From Rhynchopus euleeides (lineage: Eukaryota > Euglenozoa > Diplonemea > Diplonemida > Diplonemidae): a stretch of DNA of 64,000 bases. Below the pieces are notes generated by a model. It searched no databases. It was not told the origin of the DNA and saw only the letters and a program-made list of their open reading frames with translations. Both the position numbers and the translations under genes were made by a program. Location: assembly GCA_963210315.1 (NCBI GenBank), contig OY723278.1, positions 1,674,001 to 1,738,000 of the forward strand, given 5' to 3'. Shown here one piece after another: positions 36,401 through 46,381 of the stretch (positions are counted from its first letter, which is position 1; the number at the start of each line of letters is the position of its first letter).

Positions 36401-38056
36401 CCTCCAGAAGCGCCGCAGCACTGGTACGCGTCGGCTCCGTAATGGGAATTGACCTTGCTAGGCAGTCAAGCACTCGGAGGCAGTAGTGTCCAGAACTGTA
36501 TAGATCCCGTTGAACCCACCCTGGTACAAGCCCAATGTTGACGCCTCCGGTTGATTGGGCGAGCTTCATGGCGGTCAGCCATGGGGACAGTCGCCCGGCG
36601 CTGTCGAACGCGGCGACGTGGCACGCCCCTTCCCCGGTGTAGAAGGCGGCGTGGGGTGCAGGGGCGACAGGGGCGGCGGTGGTAGCTGCAGGAGAGGCGG
36701 CCAGGGGATCCGGAGGAGGAGGCGGCGGCGCATCATGCGAAGCATCGACGTCGTGCCCGTCACCGTCCGATGCCTCACGTGCGTACAGCACGAGTGCTGG
36801 CTTCGCGTTCGCACGATTGAACGGCGCCACAGAGCAATCCGTCACACGATCAGTCGTGATCGACTTCCACTTCAGAGTGGTGGCGGGGCCACGAGCGCAC
36901 AGCGTCTCCCAGGCGATCCCCTTCGCGAGGGTCAGCCCGGACTTTGTGCACGATGCACCGACAAACCGGTACCGGTGATTCACCGGCTGCACCGTGCCCA
37001 CCTGCACCACCCCGTTGCCGTCAACGCCAAGCTCACGAAGGGCGGAGAGGTCTCTTAATTCCTTGACGTTGACGGTTTCCGCAAGCTCCGTCAGGTGCTT
37101 CTGCTTCTCGCCGGATGCAGAAAACCGCTGCGTCGAGAGGAACAGGAGGTGCGGGGCCTTCTCGACGCAGAACTGCGCAGCCCGGACAGCACCACATGTG
37201 CACGGACCTTGCTTCTCCATAAATTGAGAAGCAACGCGCTGCACCTCGTCCTTCACGACGCCCAACATCACAACCATGCTGTCTGTAATAGCTGTGCGGA
37301 ACTCACCACAAGATGGGCAGCTGTAGACGGTGGCGCTTTTGGTGGTGCAGAGGTGCTTCAGGTGCGGGTGTTTGTGTCCGAGGGCGGAGAGACTGACGTC
37401 AGGGTTGGGTCGCTGCGGGTCCTGCGAGGTGATCATCTGGGGCTCGTTCTCATCGGGGGTTGTGCTCCGCAGGGACTGGAGGAGGTTGCTCAATACACCT
37501 TGGCACTCCCGCAGTACTGTACATGCCAGCAGCTGGAGGATAGTTACAAAGCTGCCACTCCCCGACGCCACCCCCCTACTGGCCCCTTCAGGCCTGAAAG
37601 CCCAAAAGCTCCCGGAGATTTTTGCAGTTGTGCGCACCATATTCGCGGAGTACGTGAGGTTGGGTGAGTGTGAGGTCAGGGTCCTGTCGAAGGGTAGTCG
37701 AGTGGGAATAAATAGGGAGGTCCTCAGGAGTGCAATACAACAGCAATACACAGGCAACACACCAGCAACACGCAAACCGAGGCAAGAGGAGGTGGGCGGG
37801 GTCATCCTGCGGAGTCTCCAGTTGGCCAGCAAGGCGAACTGTACGGGGGAGAGACTTCCCTTCCATCCTTGTGTGCGCCCTGTCGACTGGGAAAATCTTA
37901 GAAAAAAAAATTTCCTCTGCGAAAAACCCTTAGAAAAAAAAATTTCCCTTACAAAATTCTTAGAAAAAAACTTTTTTTCCCCGTACAAAAGTTCTTAGAA
38001 AAAAAGTTCAGAATCCTGAAAGTGGGGAACCAGCCCCCCAGTTAGGAACAGCCCTG
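33457..38056 (-). mobile_element. Complete hAT-superfamily DNA transposon, 4600 bp
   Basis: The ends read CAGGCCTGGGCGGGGAACC (left) and, on the reverse strand of the right end, CAGGGCTGTTCCTAACTGG; both are of the hAT CAGGG type. Subterminal repeats of the TTCTTAGAAAAAAA kind occur about four times near the right end and inverted near the left end. A perfect 8-bp duplication flanks the element. It carries one long ORF on the minus strand. It sits in the intron between two exons of the channel paralogue (33424-38438); removing it leaves an intron of about 407 bp. The uninterrupted ORF and perfect duplication suggest a young insertion. Confidence 0.92.
33669..37640 (-). CDS. hAT-like transposase with zinc-binding domains
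   Basis: A 1323-residue protein from the ATG at 37640. The frame stays open upstream to 37988 but there runs through the AT-rich subterminal repeats, so the later start is preferred; an unseen short first exon is possible. Residues about 108-160 hold CxxC pairs (CPSCGEF, CTCGAV). A BED/C2H2-like finger lies at about 557-608 (C-x2-C, then HMGGAAH). The hAT catalytic region follows: LKVDGTTF (first Asp about 722), FAADGASTMKS (second Asp about 791), DVHDAAHMHQLS (the usual C/HxxH stretch) and HSVRWAA. Near the C-terminus, FVEADFSVVTRMRG matches the hAT dimerisation segment. An acidic, Pro-rich tail ends the protein. It would cut and paste its own element in the nucleus. The family assignment rests on these motifs plus the 8-bp duplication. 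Confidence 0.8.
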   Translation of the reverse strand: MVRTTAKISGSFWAFRPEGASRGVASGSGSFVTILQLLACTVLRECQGVLSNLLQSLRSTTPDENEPQMITSQDPQRPNPDVSLSALGHKHPHLKHLCTTKSATVYSCPSCGEFRTAITDSMVVMLGVVKDEVQRVASQFMEKQGPCTCGAVRAAQFCVEKAPHLLFLSTQRFSASGEKQKHLTELAETVNVKELRDLSALRELGVDGNGVVQVGTVQPVNHRYRFVGASCTKSGLTLAKGIAWETLCARGPATTLKWKSITTDRVTDCSVAPFNRANAKPALVLYAREASDGDGHDVDASHDAPPPPPPDPLAASPAATTAAPVAPAPHAAFYTGEGACHVAAFDSAGRLSPWLTAMKLAQSTGGVNIGLVPGWVQRDLYSSGHYCLRVLDCLARSIPITEPTRTSAAALLEGVDSPEAEALTVKLRRPRLMDTRFLVDEELDTNTASVALQTFRTSRGLNVHFSIVDTTQPRTFGLLLPSLMAQYPLRLVFDTAKAHFLLLMAANKKYVPEGSMVNGLLRIQQRQAQLAIQEKQQRKIHAAASGVVRLPDGRWRCTTCAPFLVQLEGEFSEQPHLLRYARGEASMSATTVGRQQSNIRRHMGGAAHKRAVQLSTPGSENTNVTATDIPKQTLCAKVKVTSEQYTSLVNLVYNVATATQRAEGLSSVGARLQDDKRKGLHVLDTHYSRKVAKEFQTILWEVLLRGVVGAVRACRAATLKVDGTTFARIDLMIVIVSGISRTDCAMKDWCVGTVDLKKADAESQKDELVKLFDSLQLSQWARRSLKGFAADGASTMKSLRGKLEIAWGCTLIDVHDAAHMHQLSVGLIKKTRNVVEHSRLLRHWFAFFRSTARQKSLQIISGGKCLSFPKEHSVRWAAATFRRLNAAVVNFDFTVAMLGEIQPPPFFFHKLTPEYSLSTCILADVFDINKGVSEALQKRDLSLSSMESILQNALTVHKVLARQPGKHEAKFYENQGTTSLPPGVVAEMTSWRSKLCHTIYKDLAKRWEEYPCRSFSSFFATSGKDSTCECLMALASRLGYDQAEILSIGMEWVKLRLECTDLRGNLLKEFVVDFLLESESSTFAIVLEAMVALSPSTVFVEADFSVVTRMRGSFRKALSAASISQELGITLELSHDDAARKIIVEETVNTFLANKKRRFTARSLTPLPTLTTVELVDLDAAMGSLFAGVEDCDEESDGSWEDDNADALSIVSLVEEVPEDPFLTSLLADAAPPVVPPATLQHVTFQLPASSTPGTPSTLPTPQPEEPPQLPPTQAAPAERRREVGPHPEEPQEKRARVHVDIDVDMEEDWGEWAYVSDAETSE

Positions 38057-38064
38057 CTTGCCAG
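38057..38064 (+). repeat. 8-bp target-site duplication of the hAT element, right copy
   Basis: CTTGCCAG, identical to 33449-33456, directly follows the CAGCCCTG right terminus. Confidence 0.93.
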
Positions 38065-38438
38065 TTGTTGTTTTTTTTTGTTAGTTGGTTTTTCTCGGAT
38101 TCAGATTTTTCGAAACGGGGGGGGGGGGGGGGTCGTGTTTTGCCTCATATTTTGTTTCACCGTGGGGAGAACGCTCGGGCGCCGACCCCCCCCCCCCCTG
38201 GAAAATCCCCCGGTTCGGCGTAGCCAACTGGGGGGACACTCTGTGCCTTTAGCTGGATACGTCGGGGGAGTTGGGAGACGCTGCGTTCGTTTCCCACAGA
38301 GCTTCTCTTTCGAGGCCCTTTTGCTCCGCACCTCCGATACGATTCTCAGGGACACCTCCTGGGTGTGGAGAGTCTCTATTCCACAGCACAACCCCCCCAC
38401 CCACCCCGACTCACATTACGCCTCCGCCACCGCCACAG

Positions 38439-38751
38439 AAAGCCCAACAGCGACGGGTCAGCGCCCAATCGGCTCCGGCTCGAGGTGCCCGGGGCTGAGC
38501 GAGAGGGGGAATCTTCTGGTGTTCGCAGCCGCCTCTCTCTCTCTAACATCGCCCCCCCACCTGCGGCGGCTGCTGCGGATGCACCTGCTCCGACTGCGAA
38601 CGTCGGGTTGGGGACGGTGGCAAAGATAGTAGGAGGCTTGAGGAATGCGACTATCATGAACAAACGCGTGTTAACGCGAAACCGAGCCTCCCGGAAGAGG
38701 GAGATGGTGGCTCCGTTGGAGGAGAAGATGGCCTCCATTATGCAGCTTATG
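38439..38751 (+). CDS. cNMP-gated channel paralogue, penultimate C-terminal exon
   Basis: Acceptor CCACAG ends at 38438. One base completes the split codon (phase 2) and the frame runs KPNSDGSAP..., through an Ala/Pro-rich linker and a basic helix (NKRVLTRNRASRKREM), to PLEEKMASIMQLM. The donor GTATGC at 38752 is in phase 0. In the downstream channel gene the fourth exon ends at the equivalent place (TVQLEAVLQFV, donor GTATGG, phase 0). This agreement in phase and peptide supports both models. The stretch is a cytoplasmic tail of unknown role. Confidence 0.6.
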
Positions 38752-38978
38752 GTATGCCGGCCCTTGCAGGAGAGCATCGCTTCCCTCCCGAAGGCTCTGG
38801 GGGGGGTGGACCCTGCAGTTCACTCCGCGGCAGGGCGGGGGGTGGTGGTGGGGTGCGACTCTGGGGCACCTTCCTCCTATCCCGCCAACTGTGGTCACTT
38901 TTCGATCGCTGCCTCGGTCCGCCCCGCCTTGGATCACCCATCCGCGAGACATCACCCACACGCCCCCCCACCCGACAG

Positions 38979-39305
38979 TGCAAACTTGGAGGTGAGAAGC
39001 CTGAAGTGGCTCATGATTCTGCGTCGACGCCAAGTAGCAAAGGTTGTGTGTCGTCACCGACAAGCTCGCTGGCCAACACCCTCATGCGTTGGAAGTCACG
39101 AGCCGTCCTCGGTCCCGGTGATAGCCGCTGCTCGAATGATCTCATCTCCAGACGTTCAGTCGAGGTTTCAGGTGACACGGAGCTAACCGGGAATTCTTCC
39201 CCGACGTGCAGCCCGGCACAGCTTGGTTTGAGCTTAAGCCTGGATCAATCGACGCCTCTCCCAGGGTCGCTGCAGTCGTTGCATCTCGATTCAAGCCCCC
39301 CTTGA
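38979..39305 (+). CDS. cNMP-gated channel paralogue, last exon
   Basis: A CGACAG acceptor ends at 38978 and the phase-0 frame opens CKLGGEKPEVAHDSAS. The tail of about 108 residues is rich in Ser, Thr and Pro and ends with a TGA at 39303-39305. It has no recognisable domain and is likely a disordered cytoplasmic C-terminus. The exon is supported by splice-site quality and matching phase with the donor at 38752, not by homology. Confidence 0.5.
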   Translation, partial: CKLGGEKPEVAHDSASTPSSKGCVSSPTSSLANTLMRWKSRAVLGPGDSRCSNDLISRRSVEVSGDTELTGNSSPTCSPAQLGLSLSLDQSTPLPGSLQSLHLDSSPP

Positions 39306-42300
39306 CGCATCGGCTCTGCTTTGTCTGAAGACTGGCGTGTTCTGCCCCTAGTTCCAAGCAGCTGAGGGGCAATGATGGATTCCTGCAAGCAGAATCGCGT
39401 GTTGACAATGTTGTAATGTGCGCGCCTCAACTACCCAAGAGATGTATGGTGTCCTTGTGCCTATCTCACAAGAACGAGCAGAGTGTTGTGCTTCTGATGA
39501 GTCCGATGAGCAGGGTGCTGGCCTGCCCGAGGCATTTCCATGCTCTCACGATTTGTTTGGTGGGGGAGGGTATTTCCCGAAGATCATGCGAACCCTATCA
39601 GGTCTTCCCTGTAGCCCTCTGGGTATTCATCGGGATCTTGTGTACGAACCTGTTACTATCAAGAGTGAAAACAACCAACGAGTCGGTCGGTGGTTCTTCG
39701 AACCCTGAACACGCCGTGCAGGCGTGCACAATAGTTTCCTGCCTGGGGCAGTTTGGTCTGGAGCTTGTTCGTCTGGCCTCACGGTGGCACACCGACTACC
39801 GCTTCTTCCTTTCCATCGCTTTTTTTGATAGTTCGGCTCAGACAAGTGGGGGGCTTTCTGTGCCTCTGCCGGATCTTGCGACCCCACTCAGGTCACTTCA
39901 GCTGGCTGGTGAGTGGTGTGCACCACGAGTTCCGCCAAAGCAACTCTTGGCAGTTTTCTTTTCCATCCAAGCAGGGGCAACGGGCACAGGTAGCTTCCGC
40001 AGACAAGCTTGCTTATCGCCGAAAAAAATCAGTGAAGGCCTTCACACTGTGTCAAACTGTGTCTGTTCGTCTCCCCTTTCGTGAGGCGACTCGCGTTTCT
40101 GCACTTCTGAGCGAAGGCCCCCAGTAGGAACATGCGCAATGCGTTTTGATGCATCGTCACAGCCTTAGCCATCTATTTGCGGGCCCTAACACACACACTG
40201 CCGCTCGTGTGCACAAACAAAGCCCGGACTTATTTGAACGGTTTTGGCTGTGTTCTTTCGCCCCGGTGGGGGGAGGGGGGTATCGCTGTTTCGTGTTCTT
40301 CCGGCTGCAAGGTGTCGTTGTCTATTGCCGCCTCTTACTCATTCCTTCTTTATCCAGTTCGTCTGTCCGGAGTGCGGGACCGTGTTGACACACAGTGGGT
40401 TTTGTCTGTCCCAGGGGGGCCGTATTTAACAGTGACGGCCCCGGTATGGTTGGTTTCTTGCGGTGGGACCGCTCCTTCACGCCTTTTCGTTATGTTCCGT
40501 GTCAGTATTAGTGATTGCAGGATATCGGCAGTGGCCCTCAACTGATTTGAAACGCCTCTGCTGTTGTGTTCGCAGTTTCTTTTTCAGTTTGAATAGTTCC
40601 GAGCGACGAAGCGAAGCGAAGTCGCGAAGGAAAATCGTGTGACCGAAGCCTCCTGAGTAACACCTTCATGCAGCTTTCACAGGGCCTCCGCACAGTCTTG
40701 CGACGCAGCTGTGCGCTCAACAAAAAATAGTTCAGGGCTGTTGAACAAGAGTTGTCGTACATGTTTCTCCCGAATAGCACGTAGGGTACGATTTCTCTGC
40801 ATCATCAGGGTTTGCTCGGCACAGCCGACACTAAACAGTAATATTGGGGTAATACCGCCTTGGCGAATTCACAGCGTCTCCCAAAAACGAAGAACAACGC
40901 CCCAAAAATTCACAAAAACCGCGCTGCTATTTTTTGCGATTTTTTGTGAAATGGTTTCCAATTGTGCTATTTTTTGTGATTTTTTGTGAAATGGTTCGCG
41001 ATTGTGCGATTTTTTGTGAAATGGTTTGAGAGCGTGTGATTTTTTGCGAAGCCTGATATTTTTTGTGACGCTTTGCTATTTTTTGCGATTTTTTGTGAAA
41101 TGGTTTGAGACCCGAAGGGGGTCGGGTACCCCCCCTCTGTCCCCAGCACCAAGGGGGGTAGGGTAGGTCCCAGACACCCCAGGGCAAGGATTTGCCACCG
41201 TTGCGGCAAACAAACATCACCCGCACACCTCGCTCTCTCCTGGAAAATAGCACAAACATTGAACGGTTTGAACGATCCGTGGTCTTAGCAGATCTCTGGT
41301 GGCATTCACCCGTGTTTATTAAGAACCTTGAAAAATGCATGTCAGGGGATGCGCGCAGACAGCCGAGACTGGGCCAGGCTGTGCTGCGGTCGAGCATCTC
41401 ACCGCGAATAACCCAAAAAGACTTGGAGTTGCGTTCTTTGTTTGTACGAACGGTGCCTGCTTGTGCATGTGTGCAGATACCGAACGCTGCCACGAGTCTT
41501 TTTAGTTGGAAAAACGCGTTGTTCTGACAAAAAAAAATCCCCAGCTGGGGCTGTCACATTTTGCCATTTTGAGTTGAGCCTGCCGGCAAACTGTGGTGAA
41601 CCATGTCACAGGGACAGCCCACACAACATCGGCCAAAGGTAACTCTTTGACCCAGAAAAGGGACGGTCGGGGCAACACTGCGTGCCTGCTGAGGGCGAAG
41701 CGAGCTTTCAGCCAGTCCTGAACGTTCTGGTCATCCTGGAACAGCGCAATATCCCTTCTCCTGCCTGTGCTTTTTTTCCAAAAAGACATGCACACATTCC
41801 ACATGGGAGACGTCAGCAGGCGGGACCAGGGTCGATGCGGGTGCCAAGCATCTGCTCCGCCGGCTGGAGCCCACCGTGTGGAGCGTGAGGAGGAGGTTGA
41901 AACAAGCGATGATGTCAGGATGATCTCGGTGCAGCCTTCACATGGGAGCTATCTCCACACGCGACCATGCGTGTGTTGTATGTCTGCAAATGTGCAGCAG
42001 GTCGGCAGGAAAACGGACCCCCTCCATCCCCAAAGAACAATTTGAGGTCAATTCTCCCCCCCCCCCCCCCCTTTGTTGTTCGGAGATTTACTTTTCCATT
42101 CACTCTCGACGATCAAACCCCCCCTTTGTTGTTCAATTCTACATTCTACTCTTTACCCCCCCGTGCATCACACCCAATGGTCAAAATGCTCATCACTCCT
42201 GCTTCGACAGATCGTACCCCCCGCCCTACCCCCCCTCCCCCAGCCCGACCGGGGGACCCGCTGTACAAGCCTCCCGTGAGGGGGGCGGTGACGTCTGTCT

Positions 42301-42353
42301 GATCGCGGTCATTCCCCTCGGGACCTGGCGAGGGGCCAGAGGGAGGTTTTACA
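39306..42353 (+). other. Intergenic region between the two channel paralogues
   Basis: No convincing gene. It must contain the 3' end of the paralogue and the promoter of the downstream channel gene; I see no clear AATAAA or TATA element. It includes the AT-rich tandem repeat at 40926-41112, short GCGAAG-type palindromic patches near 40600, and long C-tracts at about 42057-42072 just upstream of the channel start. Confidence 0.5.
40926..41112 (+). repeat. Imperfect tandem repeat, GATTTTTTGTGAAATGGTTT family
   Basis: GATTTTTTGTGAAATGGTT occurs four times, with intervening truncated copies (ATTTTTTGTGACG, ATTTTTTGCGAAGC), over about 190 bp. Spacing is irregular (about 40-80 bp). No coding potential. 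Confidence 0.8.
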
Positions 42354-43898
42354 ATGGATGGCGTCGATCAGCTGATGATTAACGGGATCACCCCGGCGGA
42401 GGTGTCGAAGTTTGAGACGCTGTTCATGCTGCTGGATGCGGAGGGCACCGGGGGGATCAACGAGGATGCACTGGCGGACCTGATGCCCCGCATGGGCGTG
42501 TTCCTGTCGGAGGATGAGCTGCACAACTACTTCATGTCTGTCGACAGCGATGGGAGCGGGGAGATCGATTTTCAGGAGTTTCTTGCCCTGATGTCGCGAC
42601 ATCGCGAGGAGTCGCAGCTGGCCCTGCTGGAGGGGGGGCGGGAATGCTTCAGCCACCTCAAAGCTGCTTCCGCGCTGAAGCACGTCCTGCGTTCTGATGA
42701 TCCCATCAACTGGGTCCTGGACATTCTCATGCTCGCTTTGATCCTGTATTACGGTACAGTCATCTCGTACGAAGATGTCCGGCAACGAGACGTGAGGTTT
42801 GCTGCTGTCCCGACAAAGCTTGCCGCTGCAGGGCTGGCAGTGTTGGATATTGTGCGAGGTGTGTTCACAAGCATTCCTTCTGACGAATCGGATGAGCTCC
42901 CGATTGACAGCCGTGACAATGCGCGTGCAGCTTATCTGAAGTCGAGAAGGTTTCTGTTGGATCTCGTTGCCGCGATCCCTTTGGACATCATCTTCATGTT
43001 TGCAGGCATGGGTGTCGCCATGCGTGTGTCGCAGCATCTCCGCCTGGCGAAGCTGCTTGTGCTTCCCTACCTCTTCAAGCTCTCGCCGAGTGACACGATG
43101 CCACCGAAATACGCGCGGTTCTATTTCGTCTTTGTTCCCCTGTGTAAGATCTGCTTCTGGGCAATGTTTGTGGTGCATATCTTAACCATGGCGGCCATAT
43201 TGTATTCGCCGGATACCAAGGCCTCGTATATTGATGCCATGTACTTCGTGATGTACACCCTGACGACGACTGGGTTTGGGGATATGACCCAGCTTGTGGA
43301 TACGGCACATCAGAAGACGTTCGCCATATTCCTGTTCTGCTGTGCCAGCGTCGTGACAGGTCTCGTTGTCGGGAAGCTTGTGCAGTTCTCGCAGCAGGCG
43401 GATCTGCAGACCGATGCGAACAAGCGGATGCTTGAAACCCTCGCGGCGCTCAACCACCTGACTATTCCCCGTGAGTTCAAAGAAGAGGTGCTTGCATTCC
43501 AGCTGCACCGCCTGAAGCACTCCAACTCGCTGTTCAACGAAGCGATATCAGGTCTGCCTCAGGTGATGCAGGAGCGTATGGCACTCTACGCAAGGATGAA
43601 GATTGTGCGACAAATGCCGATCTTCGCAAAGGCACAGGAGATCTGCGTGGCAAAGCTGGCACAGTCTCTGGTGAATGTGTTTGTCCCGCCTGAGGAGTAC
43701 ATCGTGATTGCGGGTGAGGAGGGTGAGGAAATGTTCTTCCTGTTCCACGGCATGTGCGGGGTGTCGCTGGCTGACGGGAAGTGGGTTGCCACAATCAAAC
43801 GTGGTGGTGTGTTTGGGGAGATGGCCCTGCTGGAGCAGACGCGACGGTCAGCCTCCATCAAATCCCTCACATACTGCCACCTCTTCCGCCTCGACAAG
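42354..43898 (+). CDS. EF-hand, cyclic-nucleotide-binding K+ channel, exon 1
   Basis: 515 codons from the ATG at 42354. The N-terminus has an EF-hand pair: loop 1 (residues 28-39) lacks the final acidic residue; loop 2 (64-75, DSDGSGEIDFQE) is canonical and should bind Ca2+. Six membrane segments follow (S1 about 118-138, S4 about 225-243 with few basic residues, S5 about 256-284, S6 about 322-345). The selectivity filter TLTTTGFGDM (303-311) is of the K+ type. A C-linker leads to a cNMP-binding domain with phosphate cassette FGEMALLEQTRRSASI (487-502), including the cAMP/cGMP-contacting Arg. The likely role is a plasma- or ciliary-membrane K+ channel controlled by Ca2+ and cyclic nucleotide. 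The exon ends at AAG|GTATGC in phase 0. The weak S4 suggests poor voltage sensing. Confidence 0.9.
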
Positions 43899-44155
43899 GT
43901 ATGCTCACTGGCGCACATTGCCTGGCAAAGCTGCCTCCACTCCGAAGCAGGGCGGTGTTGCACTGGCATTGCCATGTGTCTGAAGTGGATCCCCCCTGGT
44001 GGGTTGTGCCTGCACTCCGCCACAGGACAGTGTTGCAAACTAACAGATGCAGTGGACATCATCATCAAGATCAGATGCCCACACTGCATGTGTGGATGTG
44101 TCGTGTTCACTGCCAGGAACCACCTCCCCTCCCACACGACGCCACACCACCGCAG

Positions 44156-44241
44156 AAAGCATTCGAGTCCATCCTGAAGGTGTTCCCAGCACTGCTCAAC
44201 TCCATCGAGGCGGGAAGTGCTGCGCTGCAAGCACGTCTTGT
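44156..44241 (+). CDS. EF-hand/cNMP channel, exon 2
   Basis: 86 nt after a CCGCAG acceptor (intron 43899-44155), phase 0. It encodes KAFESILKVFPALLNSIEAG and SAALQARL, the closing helix of the cNMP-binding domain and the part best conserved with the paralogue exon at 33134. Donor GT|GTATGC at 44242 leaves phase 2. Reading on without splicing would stop eight bases later (ending VYA), so splicing is preferred. Confidence 0.75.
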
Positions 44242-44382
44242 GTATGCATAGTCGCCTGCCCACCTCCCATCCTGCGATCTGCCCAAATCGTAACAATAAT
44301 GCATGCATCTTTGTTTCCAACTTGCAACTGGTGACGGGAGGTGGTGTGACCTCGAACCACCCATCCCACCGCATCCCTGCAG

Positions 44383-44532
44383 GAACCCGAAGAAGACCGA
44401 GAAGAGTGAGGCACCTTCTGTAGCGGCGGCACCTGAGGAGCTTGTTGCAGGCTCTGTCTGCGCTGCACCTGAGGGATTTGAGGACACAAACAAGCGCCGT
44501 CCACGAGGGTCAGAGGGTCCGAGGCGACGATC
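44383..44532 (+). CDS. EF-hand/cNMP channel, exon 3
   Basis: Acceptor CCTGCAG ends at 44382. The split Val codon is restored and the frame gives NPKKTEKSEAPSVAAA, then a Glu/Ala-rich and finally Arg-rich cytoplasmic tail (KRRPRGSEGPRRRS). Donor GTATGT at 44533, phase 2. No domain is recognised. Confidence 0.55.
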
Positions 44533-44721
44533 GTATGTGTTTCTGTTTTGGGAACAAGATGCCGTGGGTTGTTCACTCCCGGAAACCCGATCCCACCCCG
44601 GTTCTGGAGGCTCCAGATCACTCCACAGAGGTGGAGTCAAAAATCTACTGAAGTCATCAAGTGGGAGCGTGCCCTCTGTGTATACCTTTGCCGCGACTTA
44701 TGCAATGTACACCCACCGCAG

Positions 44722-44866
44722 GATAGCTTCGAGTGCGCGAAGTGCCTCTTCGCGGAAAGGGCCTCGGTCGCGGTCGCGTCCAAGCCAGGCACCAATAAAT
44801 GCTGCAATGTCAGAATCAATGTTCGATAATTTAACAGTGCAGCTGGAGGCGGTGCTGCAGTTTGTG
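44722..44866 (+). CDS. EF-hand/cNMP channel, exon 4
   Basis: Acceptor CACCGCAG ends at 44721 and completes a Ser codon. The exon encodes a Ser/Arg-rich stretch (IASSARSASSRKGPRSRSRP) and then a helix TVQLEAVLQFV. The donor GTATGG at 44867 is in phase 0, the same position and phase as in the paralogue exon ending at 38751. The following exon, expected in phase 0, was not identified; the gene may continue past the repeats downstream or have lost its end. Confidence 0.5.
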
Positions 44867-46381
44867 GTATGGAATAACCAGGGGCAGGGGGCGGAGGGTG
44901 GGTGGGGGGGGGGGTAGGCCCCTGCACGGTCCTTTAAATCTCTGTTTAGGGCTGTCACAAACACGATTTTTTGGATTTTGGGCCAAAAACTCCACCAAAA
45001 TGGGCGTACCTGGCCAAAAATTCAGTGGGGGATCACTGAAAAAACCCGAGAAAATAGCGGACACCCTCGAGAAAGTCGATCCATTCGAATTATTTGGCGT
45101 TTTTTCCTGAAAAACCCCCGAAAAAGTGTAACGCTTTTGTAACGCTATTGGGGGTCTTCGCTCCATCCGCCAAAAAAAACCAAAAAAAACCGGAAAACCC
45201 CCGTGAAAAAGTCGGAAAAAAAGAGTGTGGGGAGTTGGGTCCAGTTTAGCAAAGTGAGCTTATTTTTCGAAATTTGAAAAATTGGGGACACCAAAAGTCC
45301 CCAGAAAAATCTTCGACTTGGCCCGCAGAGTGATTTTTTTTGGTGAAAAACGATTTCAAAAGTTGTCCAACAGTTGCTGTACAAGACGGCACACCGTTCT
45401 CTGCGCATGGGCTGCTGCACGTGAATCATTTGGATGTCCGAGGGGCTATCGGAACGAGGAGGGCCACGAGCCTGAACTACCCGCCAGCAGTGATCCCGTG
45501 CCAGGGCTGGCAGGGGGCCGCGGCCCCACCTCCCTTTTTCTGTAATTCTTTGGGAGGGTGGGCCGCCAGGGGTGGCATGGCCCTACCCTCGGCCCTACCT
45601 CTCGGGTCAGATTTTGGGGCTTTTGGGTTCGGCCTTGTGGCCGAGTTTTCATGCGCCGCAGCGTATGAAAACCCAACGGCATGCTGGGGGCTTGATGGTG
45701 TTCATCGAAGCGCCCCTCATCATGTCCCAAGCGAAGGACCATCTCCGCCTGGAATGTGCAACAGCACCAACCGGTGTGGGGACTCGCCTTCGAAGACTTT
45801 CAGGATGCTCACTACCGTGGCCTCCGGCGGCTGGGGGGCTCCGCCCCCCAGACCCCCTGTAGGCTGTCTCGCGACCAAGTCCTTGCGTGTATGGGATTGA
45901 TCATCGCACACCATCCACAAAGCGATGCAAGCCATGAGATTTGCTGCCGTTCCTGAACACTAGCTGGCAAAGTTTCTCGGGATTGCAGTTTTGCAAGTAC
46001 TCAAAGGCAATCCAAGATCCCCTGGATTCCTGATTTTTGATCCAGCAGGCGACGACCAAAGGCAGCAACATCCGGTGCCTCTCGAATTGGGGGAAAATGT
46101 TCTGTGGCCGTGTATTCGATCCTGTTTGCATCATACCACGGGAAGTCGGGGCGGGGTTGGGCTGCACCTTTTTTCTCGCGAGCTCGGCCCACCCTGTGCC
46201 CTACCTCTTTTTTGGTTTGCCCGACCCCCAGCGAGATCACTGGCAGCCAGACCATGTTCAACATAAACAGCAGACAAGAGAGCAGAATGGAGTGCGGGGC
46301 AGCTGCCGTGTTCCCATAAAAACATCGCACCTCTGGCGCTGCCTGCACGAAAGGGACGGGTAACCTGCAGGTCACCCACAG
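44867..46381 (+). other. Non-coding stretch with dispersed-repeat fragments
   Basis: A G-tract at about 44902-44918 is followed by A/C-rich sequence with many CCAAAAA-type patches. About 45212-45252 is the inverted copy of the dispersed repeat also seen near position 73-112. GGCCGCGGCCCC and TCGGCCCTACC patches suggest further decayed repeats. No gene is supported. Confidence 0.45.

Noticed and set aside
37641-37988. N-terminal extension of the hAT transposase
   Set aside because: It is translated from the AT-rich subterminal repeats (Lys/Phe-rich peptide) and looks non-coding.
44242-44251. Channel gene ending at the TAG at 44249-44251
   Set aside because: A GTATGC donor precedes the stop, and the phase and peptide pattern of the paralogue favour splicing onward.
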